Source: Pseudomonas sp. GD04019
GTDB taxonomy: Bacteria > Pseudomonadota > Gammaproteobacteria > Pseudomonadales > Pseudomonadaceae
Direction: 5' to 3'
DNA: 64,000 nucleotides
NCBI RefSeq assembly: GCF_029837695.1
Contig: NZ_JAOEEA010000008.1
Location: forward strand, 211,543 to 275,542
Shown: piece after piece, positions 37,451 through 47,708 of the stretch
How positions within the stretch are numbered: the first letter of the stretch is position 1
How the letters are laid out: each line of letters begins with the position of its first letter
The notes under the pieces: generated by a model
The model's database searches: none
Seen by the model: only the letters and a program-made list of their open reading frames with translations
Told to the model about the DNA's origin: nothing
Position numbers and translations under genes: made by a program

Positions 37451-37455
37451 ATCTT

Positions 37456-38040
37456 TCAGCCTTGCGGCGGTTTCTCCGCCGCCTGCCACAGCACCTCGTC
37501 GATGCCCTGGCGGCGAGCGATCAGCCGGCCGGCGACGAACAGTAGGTCGGACAGGCGGTTGATGTAGGCCATGCCCACCGGGCGTAGCGGTTCTTCGGCG
37601 TTGAGCTGTTGGCAGCGCCGCTCGGCACTGCGCGCCAGGCTGCGGCAGACATGGGCCTGGGCCACCAGGCGTGAGCCGCCGGGGAGGATGAAGTTCTGCA
37701 GCGGGCCGAGTTCCTCGTTCCACAGGTCGATGGCCGCCTCCAGGCGCGCCACCTCGCCTTCCTGCAGGGCCTGGTAGTCCGGCATCGCCAGCTCGCCGCC
37801 GAGGTCGAACAGGCGGTGCTGGCAGGGCGCCAAGACCGCGATGATCTCGCCCAGTCCGGGGCATGTGGCGGCCTGTTCGGCCAGGTCCGCCAGCAGCAGG
37901 CCGAGCTGGCTGTTCAGCGTATCCAGCTCGCCCATGGCCTCCACCCGCGGGTGGTCCTTGGCCACGCGGCGGCCATCGGCCAGGCCGGTCTCGCCCTTGT
38001 CGCCGGTCTTCGTGTAGATCTTGCTCAGTCGGTGGCCCAT
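37456..38040 (-). CDS. Cob(I)yrinic acid a,c-diamide / cobalamin adenosyltransferase, PduO type
   Basis: ATP:corrinoid adenosyltransferase that makes the coenzyme form of vitamin B12. 194 residues with the PduO-type N-terminal ATP loop SKIYTKTGDKGETGLADG, then GELDTLNSQLGLL, LFDLGGELA, FILPGGSRLVAQAHVCRSLARSAERR (in parts) and INRLSDLLFVAGRL. It starts at ATG 38040, sharing one base with the stop of the histidine kinase gene (TGATG). No other cobalamin gene is nearby, so the linkage to a sensor kinase is unusual. Confidence 0.92.
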   Translation of the reverse strand: MGHRLSKIYTKTGDKGETGLADGRRVAKDHPRVEAMGELDTLNSQLGLLLADLAEQAATCPGLGEIIAVLAPCQHRLFDLGGELAMPDYQALQEGEVARLEAAIDLWNEELGPLQNFILPGGSRLVAQAHVCRSLARSAERRCQQLNAEEPLRPVGMAYINRLSDLLFVAGRLIARRQGIDEVLWQAAEKPPQG

Positions 38041-40076
38041 CAGATGCTCGTGTTTTCGGCGGGGGCGGTCAGCGGCAATCGCAGGGTGAAGCAGGTGCCC
38101 TGGCCCTGGGTGGACTGCACTTCCAGCTGCCCCTTGTGGTTGTTGGTGACGATGAAATACGACACGGATAGGCCCAGGCCGGTGCCCTGGCCGACTTCCT
38201 TGGTGGTAAAGAACGGCTCGAAAATGCGCTTGCGCACCGGCTCGGGCATGCCGATGCCGTTGTCTTCCACCTGGATCTCCGCCCACGGCGGGTTGCAGCG
38301 GGTGCGCAGGACGATACGCCCCGGCTCGTCCTCGTCATCGCGCAGGTGGATGGCCTGGGCGGCGTTCTTCAGCAGGTTGAGCAGCACCTGCTCCATCTCG
38401 TTGGCGGTGGCCGGGACCGGGCCCAGGCTGGGGTCGAAGTCGCGTTCGATGGCGATGCCGCGGAAGTCGAAGCTCTCGGTCAGGTCGAAGTCGTTGCCGG
38501 CGATCTCCAGCGCCTGGTCGATCAGCACCGGCAGTTGGCAGGGCGCCAGCTGGCGGTTGCTGCGGCGGCTGAAGGCGAGCATGTGGCTGACGATCTTGGC
38601 CGCCCGCGAGCCGGCCTGGGCGATGCCGTCGAGCAGTTGGGGAATCTCGCGGGCGTCCAGGTAGGCGGTGACGTCGTCCAGGGCGATGCCAACCTCCACG
38701 GCCAGGTCCTGGTTCTTCGCCAGTTCCGGCGAAAGGCGCCGGCGGATGTTCTGCACGTTGTGCAGGATGGCGCCCAGCGGGTTGTTGATCTCGTGCGCCA
38801 TGCCGGCGGCCAGGCCGCCCACGGAGAGCATCTTCTCCGACTGCACCATCATCTCCTCCAGCGACAGGCGCTGGGTGATGTCGTCGATACGGATCACCAC
38901 GCCACGGCCGCCGGCGCCCATCAGCGGGTAGAAGGTCAGGGCGTAGTGGTGGGCGTCCTCGTCCTTGCGCCAGGTGACGCGCTCGATCTTCTCTACCTTG
39001 TGCTGTTCGGCGGTGCGCTTGAGCTGGGCGAGGAACGGCTTGAGCGGCGGGAAGGCGAGGAACACCGGCTGGTTCAGCGCCTCGTCCAGCGGCGTGCCGG
39101 AGAGGGCGCTGGCCTCCTGGTTCCATTGGGTGACGTAGAGCTGGTCGTCGAGGGCGATCAGCGCCGAGGGCATGGAGTCGATGATGTTGTTGAGGTAGTT
39201 CTGGAAGCCGGTGAGCTTCTTCTCGATCTTGCTGCGCACCTGCACTTCCAGCTCCAGCTTGCGGTTGGAGTGGCGGGTCTCCTCGGCCAGGCTCTGGGCC
39301 TGGCTGAAGGCGCTCTCGGCGTCGTCGCGGGCGCGCTTGAGCTGCTGCTCGCGGGCCTCGATGCGGCCGAGCATGGTGTTGAAGGCATCGGCCAGGCTAC
39401 CGATCTCGTCGCGGTTGCCGCGGGCGGCGCGCAGCGAATAGTTCTCCTCGCGGGTGACCTGGCGCGACAGCTCCTCCAGCCGGCGGATCGGCCGGGTGAT
39501 CAGGCGGCGCACCTGGCGGGCGATCAGCGCCCAGAGCACCACGCTGATGGCGAGGATCGCCAGGCTGGCGGTCAGGGTGCCGGTGTAGAAGGCGCCGGGC
39601 AGCTCGCTGGAGGCCACCAGCAGCAGGTAGCCGGGCGGCTGGCCCGCTTGCGGCAGGGGAATCACCTGGGTGGAGCGGAATTCGCGCAGGCGCCAGTGCT
39701 CCAGTTCGTCGCTGCGTGACGGCAGCTGCAGGGCGTCGCCCAGTTGCAGCTCGGCCAGGCGCACGCCGGTGCCGTTGTACAGGGCGGCGGCGCGTAGCGG
39801 GGTGTAGCTTTCCAGACGTTCCAGCAGCTTGTGTGCGGCTTGCGGCGTGGCCAGGGCGTGCCGGCTCAGCTCGGGGGTGGCGATCAGTTTGCCGATGGTC
39901 TGCAGGGCCTGGGGCGCGACGCTTTCCTGGGAGATCCAGTAGGCCGCGCTGATGAACGCCAGGTTGGCCACCAGCATGACCGCGGCCAGCAGGATCAGCA
40001 GCGCGAAGAGCAGCTTGCGGCCGACCGGCAGGTTGTCGAGGCGCTGGCGCAGACGGGTCAAGGGCGCGGCTTCCAT
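38040..40076 (-). CDS. Membrane sensor histidine kinase with HAMP and PAS domains
   Basis: 678 residues. An N-terminal helix (LLFALLILLAAVMLVANLAF, about 21-40), a periplasmic segment of about 115 residues, a second helix (LTASLAILAISVVLWALIA, about 165-185), HAMP, a coiled coil, and a PAS domain (IIDSMPSALIALDDQLYVTQWN, here as two overlapping parts) lead to the kinase core. The H box is VGGLAAGMAHEINNPLGAIL with H428, and ATP-lid motifs are DNGIGMPEP and GQGTGLGLSVS. The signal is unknown. The gene sits downstream of a response regulator and a PanE-like gene and upstream of the adenosyltransferase, all minus strand. The start (MEAAPL) lacks a clear ribosome site. Confidence 0.92.
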   Translation of the reverse strand: MEAAPLTRLRQRLDNLPVGRKLLFALLILLAAVMLVANLAFISAAYWISQESVAPQALQTIGKLIATPELSRHALATPQAAHKLLERLESYTPLRAAALYNGTGVRLAELQLGDALQLPSRSDELEHWRLREFRSTQVIPLPQAGQPPGYLLLVASSELPGAFYTGTLTASLAILAISVVLWALIARQVRRLITRPIRRLEELSRQVTREENYSLRAARGNRDEIGSLADAFNTMLGRIEAREQQLKRARDDAESAFSQAQSLAEETRHSNRKLELEVQVRSKIEKKLTGFQNYLNNIIDSMPSALIALDDQLYVTQWNQEASALSGTPLDEALNQPVFLAFPPLKPFLAQLKRTAEQHKVEKIERVTWRKDEDAHHYALTFYPLMGAGGRGVVIRIDDITQRLSLEEMMVQSEKMLSVGGLAAGMAHEINNPLGAILHNVQNIRRRLSPELAKNQDLAVEVGIALDDVTAYLDAREIPQLLDGIAQAGSRAAKIVSHMLAFSRRSNRQLAPCQLPVLIDQALEIAGNDFDLTESFDFRGIAIERDFDPSLGPVPATANEMEQVLLNLLKNAAQAIHLRDDEDEPGRIVLRTRCNPPWAEIQVEDNGIGMPEPVRKRIFEPFFTTKEVGQGTGLGLSVSYFIVTNNHKGQLEVQSTQGQGTCFTLRLPLTAPAENTSI

Positions 40077-40105
40077 TGAGACTGGAGGGGCAGGGTACCG
40101 CTCGT

Positions 40106-42064
<1,959 letters not shown>

Positions 42065-42128
42065 TTATCGTCAAGTCAGGCGCGCTCAGTCCGTGAGGGG
42101 GATCGCGCCGTCCATCAGGAGCAAGCCC

Positions 42129-42608
42129 ATGCCTTCGTTCGACGTGGTGTCGGAACTGGACAAGCACGAACTCACCAACGCGGTCGACAACGCCGTCAAG
42201 GAACTCGACCGCCGCTTCGATCTGCGCGGCAAGTGCAGCATCGAGAGCAAGGACAAGACCATCACCCTGACCGCCGAGGCCGAGTTCATGCTCGAGCAGG
42301 TCCTCGACATCGTGCGCGCCAGCCTGATCAAGCGCAAGATCGATTGCCAGTGCATGGAAGCCAAGGACGCCTATGCATCCGGCAAGGTGATGAAACAGGA
42401 AGTGACCTTCCGCGAAGGCATCGACAAGGAGCTGGCGAAGAAGATCGTCGCCCACATCAAGGACAGCAAGCTCAAGGTCCAGGCCGCCATCCAGGGCGAG
42501 CAGGTGCGCGTCACCGGCAAGAAGCGCGACGACCTGCAGGAGGCGATCGCCGCCCTGCGCGCCAAGGAGTTCGGCATGCCGCTGCAGTACAACAACTTCC
42601 GCGACTGA
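42129..42608 (+). CDS. yajQ: YajQ family nucleotide-binding protein
   Basis: Small cytosolic protein with two ferredoxin-like halves; homologs in Xanthomonas, Pseudomonas and Stenotrophomonas have been reported to bind cyclic di-GMP and influence virulence. 159 residues beginning [21 protein letters not shown], with [38 protein letters not shown] and the ending [14 protein letters not shown] QYNNFRD. The ATG at 42129 has AGGAGC 7 bases upstream. It stands as a single gene 100 bp before the MscS-type gene. Confidence 0.95.
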   Translation: MPSFDVVSELDKHELTNAVDNAVKELDRRFDLRGKCSIESKDKTITLTAEAEFMLEQVLDIVRASLIKRKIDCQCMEAKDAYASGKVMKQEVTFREGIDKELAKKIVAHIKDSKLKVQAAIQGEQVRVTGKKRDDLQEAIAALRAKEFGMPLQYNNFRD

Positions 42609-42715
42609 TCTGCCGGGAACCTCCGGCGTCGCACGCGCATCCTAAGCAGTACACCCCTCACCGCCATGGCCAGCCATGGCGGTGTCGTTTCTGCCGTCCG
42701 AACAGGAGTGCGCTC

Positions 42716-43552
42716 ATGCAATTCTCATACGATGAACTGGTGCGGATGTCCCAGGCCTGGCTGCCGGTGGTGCTGGAGTACAGCGGCAAGCTGACCCTGG
42801 CGCTGGTGACGCTGATGCTCGGCTGGTGGCTGATCAACCGCGTGACCGGGCGCCTGCAGCTGCTGATGGAAGGGCGCAAGGTGGACCGGGCACTGACCGG
42901 TTTCATCGGCAGCCTGGCCAACATCCTGCTCAAGGTGCTGCTGATGGTCAGCGCGGCGACCATGATCGGCATCTCCACCGCCTCCTTCATTGCCGCCATC
43001 GGTGCCGCCGGCCTGGCCATCGGCCTGGCCCTGCAAGGCAGCCTGGCCAATTTCGCCGGCGGTGTGCTGATCCTGCTGTTCCGCCCGTTCCGCATCGGCG
43101 ACTGGATCGAGGCCCAGGGCCAATCCGGCACCGTGGACAGCATCCAGATCTTCCACACCGTGCTGCGCACCGGGGACAACCGGACGGTGATTCTGCCCAA
43201 TGGCGCGCTGTCCAACGGCGCCATCGTCAACACCTCGCGCCAGGCGACCCGGCAGATCGTGTTCGACGTCAAGGTCGACTACGACAGCGACCTGCAGAAG
43301 GCCCAGCAGGTGCTGCGCGAGATGGCGGAAGACCCGCGCGTGCTCAAGGACCCGGCGCCGGCGGTGGTGGTCGCGGGGCTCGGCGAAACCGCGATCACTC
43401 TATCGCTGCGGGTATGGACGGCCAACTCGGACTACTGGCCGGTGACCTTCAGGTTCAACGAGGAGATCCGCGACCGCCTGCGTCAGGTCGGCGTCGACAT
43501 CGCTGTGCCGGGGCTGCTGGCGCGCACCATCAAGACCACCGCGCCGGCCTGA
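42716..43552 (+). CDS. mscS: Small-conductance mechanosensitive channel, MscS family
   Basis: Inner-membrane channel that opens under membrane tension to relieve hypo-osmotic shock. 278 residues, near E. coli MscS (286). Three N-terminal helices are visible, the last being the pore helix rich in Ala and Gly (SFIAAIGAAGLAIGLALQG), followed by the beta domain (GVLILLFRPFRIGDWIEAQG, TVILPNGALSNGAIVN) and the C-terminal cage. The start has AGGAGTG 6 bases upstream. It is convergent with ampG; the two stop codons meet at TGATCA. Confidence 0.94.
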   Translation: MQFSYDELVRMSQAWLPVVLEYSGKLTLALVTLMLGWWLINRVTGRLQLLMEGRKVDRALTGFIGSLANILLKVLLMVSAATMIGISTASFIAAIGAAGLAIGLALQGSLANFAGGVLILLFRPFRIGDWIEAQGQSGTVDSIQIFHTVLRTGDNRTVILPNGALSNGAIVNTSRQATRQIVFDVKVDYDSDLQKAQQVLREMAEDPRVLKDPAPAVVVAGLGETAITLSLRVWTANSDYWPVTFRFNEEIRDRLRQVGVDIAVPGLLARTIKTTAPA

Positions 43553-45163
43553 TCAGGGTTCGCTGCGCGGCGTCGGCGTGCTCGGCGCGGGCAGCGGTTG
43601 GCTGCCCTGCTGGCGCCACTGCAGGATGATCAGCAGCAGGGTGGGAATGCCCAGCAGCGCGGTGGCGAGGAAGAACTGGGCGTAGCCGGCCTTCTCCACC
43701 ATCACTCCCGAGTAGCCACCGACCAGGCGCGGCAGCAGCAGCATGATGGAGCTGAGCAGGGCGTACTGGGTGGCGGAGAACTTCAGGTTGGTCAGGCTCG
43801 ACAGGTAGGCGACGAACGCCGCCGTGGCCAGGCCCGAGCTGAGGTTATCGAGGGTGATGGTGCCCACCAGCATCAGCATGTGCGGGTCCAGCGCCCACAG
43901 CAGATGGCTGACCGTCTGTGCGCCGTACAGCACCGGGTCGGCCACCACGCCGAGGCCGGAGAGGGTAGCGAACAGGAGGTTGGTGCCGGCCGAGGCCGCA
44001 CCGCCCAGCAGCAGGATCGGCAGGATGCCGAAGCGCACGATCAGCAGGCCGCCGAGGGCTGCGCCGAGCAGGGTCATGATCAGGCCGAACAGCTTGCTGA
44101 CGCTGGCGATCTGGCTCTTGGCGAAGCCCATGTCGATGTAGAAGACGTTGGCCATCACGCCCATCACCGTGTCCGACATGCGATAGGTGGCGATCAGGCC
44201 GAGCAGCAGCAGGGCCTGCCAGCGGTAGCGCAGGATGAAGTCGTTGACCGGCGTCAGCACCGGCGCCAGGCCGCGGCGGCCCATGCGCGACAGGCACACG
44301 GCGGTGAGGATGCTGTAGAGCAGGAAGCGCAGGGTGGCGCGGTCCTCGCGCAGCAGCTCGCCGAGGCCGATCTCGCCGCTGAACAGCAGGAAGATGTCGC
44401 TGCGGAAGAACTGGGTGAACATGGCTGGCACCGACACCAGCAGCACGATCAGCACCAGCACCGAGGCCAGCTGGCGGTACAGGCCGTAGCGCGCCGCGGC
44501 CATCTGGGTCTGCATTGGCACCGCGGGTTCGCGCATCCACAGGGTGGTGATCACCCCCGGCAGCATGAGCATGGCAAACAGCAGGTAGGTGCTGGCCCAG
44601 GCGCCGTGCTGGTAGCCGGCGCCGGGGTTGCCGAACCAGCCGGCGAAATACAGCGCGCCGGCGGTGGCCAGCAGGGCGGCGACCCGGTAGCCGGCCATGT
44701 AGCTGGCGGCCAGGGCGGCCTGGCGGGTGTCGTCGACGATTTCCAGGCGGTAGGCGTCCACCGCGATGTCCTGGGTGGCGGAGGCGAAGGCTACCACCAC
44801 GGCCACGCCGATCAGCCAGGACAGGTGCTGCTGCGGGTCGCACAGGGCCATACCGATCAGGCCGAAGGCCACCAGGCCCTGGGACAGCACCAGCCAGGAG
44901 CGGCGTCGGCCGAGGCGGCCGAGCAGCGGCAGGCGCCACTGGTCGAGCATCGGTGCCCACACCCATTTGAAGGCGTAGGCCAGGCCGATCAGGCTGGCGT
45001 AACCGATGGTCTGGTGGGCCACGCCGGCCTCGCGCAGCCATACCGAGAGGGTGGAGAACACCAGCATGTACGGCAGACCGGCGGCGAAGCCCAGCAGGAG
45101 CAGAGCCAGGGAGGCCGGGTGGGCATAGGTGGCGAGGGCGGCGCGCCAGGTTCTACGGGGCAT
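43553..45163 (-). CDS. ampG: Muropeptide permease AmpG
   Basis: Inner-membrane major-facilitator transporter that imports GlcNAc-anhydroMurNAc peptides for cell-wall recycling and so feeds the AmpR signal for beta-lactamase induction. 536 residues with 12-14 predicted helices. Diagnostic stretches: HPASLALLLLGFAAGLPYML, TLSVWLREAGV, YAFKWVWAPMLDQ, and SATQDIAVDAYRLE. No beta-lactamase or ampR gene is nearby. Upstream lies a short gap to the convergent-oriented end of the alkyltransferase-like gene. Confidence 0.94.
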   Translation of the reverse strand: MPRRTWRAALATYAHPASLALLLLGFAAGLPYMLVFSTLSVWLREAGVAHQTIGYASLIGLAYAFKWVWAPMLDQWRLPLLGRLGRRRSWLVLSQGLVAFGLIGMALCDPQQHLSWLIGVAVVVAFASATQDIAVDAYRLEIVDDTRQAALAASYMAGYRVAALLATAGALYFAGWFGNPGAGYQHGAWASTYLLFAMLMLPGVITTLWMREPAVPMQTQMAAARYGLYRQLASVLVLIVLLVSVPAMFTQFFRSDIFLLFSGEIGLGELLREDRATLRFLLYSILTAVCLSRMGRRGLAPVLTPVNDFILRYRWQALLLLGLIATYRMSDTVMGVMANVFYIDMGFAKSQIASVSKLFGLIMTLLGAALGGLLIVRFGILPILLLGGAASAGTNLLFATLSGLGVVADPVLYGAQTVSHLLWALDPHMLMLVGTITLDNLSSGLATAAFVAYLSSLTNLKFSATQYALLSSIMLLLPRLVGGYSGVMVEKAGYAQFFLATALLGIPTLLLIILQWRQQGSQPLPAPSTPTPRSEP

Positions 45164-45201
45164 GGGCGTGTTCGGACGAGGGCTCGGACAAAGGGCGCAC
45201 T

Positions 45202-45594
45202 CTAACCGTTAGGCTCCATCGGGCGCCAGCCGTGGCGGCGCATGTCGACGCGATCATTGCGGATGGTCAGGCCCTCGGCGCGCAGGCGTGCGCGCTGCTC
45301 CTCGCCGGAGGGCGTGCCGGCGGCCAGGCTGAGGCGTCCACCGGCAGCGAGTACGCGGTGCCAGGGTAGGCGGGTGTCCTGCGGTAACTGGCTGAGGGTA
45401 CGGCCGACCCAGCGCGCGGCCCGGCCGAGGCCGGCCAGGGCGGCCAGTTCGCCATAGCTGATCACTTTGCCCTCGGGGATCTGCGCCATCACCAGGTACA
45501 GTGCCGCGCGGCGTCCTTCGGCACTTGCCGTGGGCTCCAGGGCTGGGGCATGTTCTGCCTTGTCGTTTCGTTCCTTCTTCGGTGATCTGGCCAT
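45202..45594 (-). CDS. Alkyltransferase-like protein (Atl; MGMT family without the acceptor cysteine)
   Basis: Binds O6-alkylguanine in DNA but cannot remove it; family members flag the lesion for nucleotide-excision repair. 130 residues. The MGMT DNA-binding domain is seen as YLVMAQIPEGKVISYGELAALAGLGRAARWVGRTLSQ (key parts GKVISYGELA and RAARWVG). The active-site PCHR is replaced by PWHR in LPWHRVLAAGGRLS, exactly the Trp substitution of Atl proteins such as E. coli YbaZ. The start at 45594 has AGGAC upstream, and its ATG overlaps the ATG of the divergent gene in CCATGG. Confidence 0.9.
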   Translation of the reverse strand: MARSPKKERNDKAEHAPALEPTASAEGRRAALYLVMAQIPEGKVISYGELAALAGLGRAARWVGRTLSQLPQDTRLPWHRVLAAGGRLSLAAGTPSGEEQRARLRAEGLTIRNDRVDMRRHGWRPMEPNG

Positions 45595-46588
45595 GGTGCG
45601 CGTCCTGCTGTCCTGTCTGTTGCTGAGCCTGGCTTGGCCTGTCTTCGCGGATACCGTGTGGCTGAACAACGGCGACCGCCTGAGTGGCGAGATCCTGCTG
45701 CTCGATGGCGGCAAGCTGGCGCTGAAGACCAAGTATGCCGGGCGCGTGGTGATCGACTGGAAGGATATCGACACCCTGGCCTCGGACAAACCCCTGATGC
45801 TGCGCCGCGAGGGCCTGGACAGCGAGGTTGGCCACCAGCTCAAGGCGGCCGACAAGGGCAGGGTGCAGGTAGTCAACGGCAGTAGCGAAACGGTGGCGCT
45901 GGCCAGCATCACCCGTCTGGTGCCGCCGCGCCCGCTGCTCAAGGACCGCATCTGGGAGGGCAACCTGGACGCCAAGCTGGACATGGAGCGCAACGAGGAC
46001 CGCACCGACGAGTGGAAGCTCAAGGGCAACACCCGCATCGAGCACGGGCGCTGGCGCCATGTGCTCAGCGGCGAGTTGGAGCACGAGACGGAGAATGGCG
46101 AGAAGACCGAGGACAACTGGGAGCTGGAGTACGACCTCGACCGTTTCTTCACCGATCACTGGTTCTGGCGCAGTGGCTACGAGCAGCAGGAGGACCAGTT
46201 CGAGGGTGTCACCCGCCAGCGCGTCCTCGGCACCGGGCCGGGCTATCGCTTCTGGGACAACGAGCTGGGTCGCCTCGATCTGGTCGGCCAGGTCAACCGG
46301 GTGCGCCTGGACTCGCCCTATGGCGATCTGTCGTTCGATACCTGGTCCATGGAGTGGGATTACAAGCGGCTGCTGTGGGGCACGCGCCTGGAGTTCTACA
46401 GCACCGCCGAGCTGCAGGTGCCGCAGATCGACGAGATCGACTACGTGTTCGATGGCGAGGCGGGGCTGCGCTATCGCCTCAACGACTGGGCGCGGCTGTC
46501 GTTGCTGTACGAGCTGAACCAGCTGAGTGGGCTGGGCACCACGGTGTCCGACCGGCATTACCTGATCGGTTTGGGCGTGGGTTGGTAA
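45593..46588 (+). CDS. DUF481-family outer-membrane beta-barrel protein, copy 1
   Basis: 331 residues with a signal peptide (VLLSCLLLSLAWPVFA), a short N-terminal domain (DTVWLNNGDRLSGEILLLDGG) and a C-terminal DUF481-type barrel of alternating strands ending in an aromatic residue (HYLIGLGVGW), as expected for an outer-membrane protein. Shared motifs with the next gene: ELEYDLDRF, LGTGPGYRFWDNELG and SMEWDYKR. The function is unknown. The start could be ATG 45593 or GTG 45596; both lie within the upstream region of the divergent atl gene, and no good ribosome site is seen. Confidence 0.83.
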   Translation: MVRVLLSCLLLSLAWPVFADTVWLNNGDRLSGEILLLDGGKLALKTKYAGRVVIDWKDIDTLASDKPLMLRREGLDSEVGHQLKAADKGRVQVVNGSSETVALASITRLVPPRPLLKDRIWEGNLDAKLDMERNEDRTDEWKLKGNTRIEHGRWRHVLSGELEHETENGEKTEDNWELEYDLDRFFTDHWFWRSGYEQQEDQFEGVTRQRVLGTGPGYRFWDNELGRLDLVGQVNRVRLDSPYGDLSFDTWSMEWDYKRLLWGTRLEFYSTAELQVPQIDEIDYVFDGEAGLRYRLNDWARLSLLYELNQLSGLGTTVSDRHYLIGLGVGW

Positions 46589-46629
46589 GCGGCTCGGCTG
46601 AACTTAGGCGGTCATTCGCCGGTCTGTGC

Positions 46630-46657
46630 TTGCTCATGCGGCGTGCATCCGGATAAT
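46630..46657 (+). promoter_or_regulatory. Candidate promoter for the second DUF481 gene
   Basis: GATAAT at 46652-46657 with a weak TTGCTC (46630-46635) 16 bp upstream, inside the 95-bp gap between the two paralogs. Suggests separate expression of copy 2. Confidence 0.35.
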
Positions 46658-46683
46658 GCGCGCCTTTTTCCAGGACCAGCCCG

Positions 46684-47703
46684 TTGTCGATGCCCATGAA
46701 GCCGTCCCGCTCCCTGCTCTGCCTGGCGCTCGCCGCCGTCCCCTCATCGCTGCTCGCCGATACCGTCTGGCTGAAGAACGGCGACAAGCTCACCGGTACC
46801 ATTCAGCTGTTCGACAGCGGCAAGCTGCTGCTGCAGACCGAGTATGCCGGCAGCATCACGCTGGATGTGAAGAAGATCGCCACCCTGGAGAGCGACCGCG
46901 AGCTGCTGGTGAAGCAGAACGATTTCGTCGGTGAACATGCCAAGTCGCTCAAGCCGGCCGGGCAGGGCCAGGTCGAGCTGGTCAACGGCACGGCGCCGCG
47001 GGTGGTGGAGCTGGCGTCGATCAGCCAGATGCTGCCGCCCAAGCCACTGGTGCAGGACCTCACCTGGACCGGTTCGCTGGACTTCTCCGCCGACTACAAG
47101 CAGGCCGAGAACGACATCAAGGACTACGACATCGACCTCGATACCAAGGCGCGCCACGGCGCCTGGCGGCACGGCTTCGCCGCCGAGTATAACCACGAGA
47201 CCAAGGACGACGAGCGCAAGACCGACCGGGTCGAGCTGGAGTACGACCTCGATCGCTTCCTGACCCAGAAGTTCTTCTGGCAGGGCCAGCTGAAGTACAG
47301 CCACGACCGTGTCGAGGACCTGGAGACACAGCGCACCATCGGTACCGGTCCCGGTTACCAGTTCTGGGACAACGAGCTGGGCGCCTTCTCCATGGCCGGC
47401 CTGTTCAACCGCAACGACTACGTGTTCGCCGACGGCACGAGCGAGCATTTCAACTCCGCCGCCATGGAGTGGGACTACAAGCGCTACCTGCACGGCAAGA
47501 ACCTCGAGCTGTATACCCAGGGCGAACTGGGCGCGCCTTTCACCGACGAGGTCGAGTACGTCATCGATACCGAGGCCGGCGTGCGCTACAAGCTCAACAG
47601 CTGGGCGGCGCTGAGCCTCAAGGCCGAGTGGGACAAGGTCGCCAGCGAGCATGGCGACACCAATGAGCGGCGCTACATGATCGGCCTGGGCGTGGGCTGG
47701 TAA
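46684..47703 (+). CDS. DUF481-family outer-membrane beta-barrel protein, copy 2
   Basis: 339 residues, a tandem paralog of the preceding gene: signal peptide (SLLCLALAAVPSSLLA), ADTVWLKNGDKLTGTIQLFD, ELEYDLDRFLTQKFFW, TIGTGPGYQFWDNELG, AMEWDYKRYL and the C-terminal RYMIGLGVGW with terminal Trp. Three starts are possible; TTG 46684 has the best ribosome site (AGGA 8 bases upstream), while ATG 46690 and ATG 46696 are also plausible. The function is unknown; the two copies may form related barrels with different cargo or regulation. It converges on the PhyH gene with a 5-bp gap. Confidence 0.84.
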   Translation: MSMPMKPSRSLLCLALAAVPSSLLADTVWLKNGDKLTGTIQLFDSGKLLLQTEYAGSITLDVKKIATLESDRELLVKQNDFVGEHAKSLKPAGQGQVELVNGTAPRVVELASISQMLPPKPLVQDLTWTGSLDFSADYKQAENDIKDYDIDLDTKARHGAWRHGFAAEYNHETKDDERKTDRVELEYDLDRFLTQKFFWQGQLKYSHDRVEDLETQRTIGTGPGYQFWDNELGAFSMAGLFNRNDYVFADGTSEHFNSAAMEWDYKRYLHGKNLELYTQGELGAPFTDEVEYVIDTEAGVRYKLNSWAALSLKAEWDKVASEHGDTNERRYMIGLGVGW

Positions 47704-47708
47704 GCCGC

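Noticed and set aside
43550..43555. Stop codons of mscS and ampG meeting in TGATCA
   Set aside because: A natural result of tightly packed convergent genes; no sign of a shared terminator or other function.
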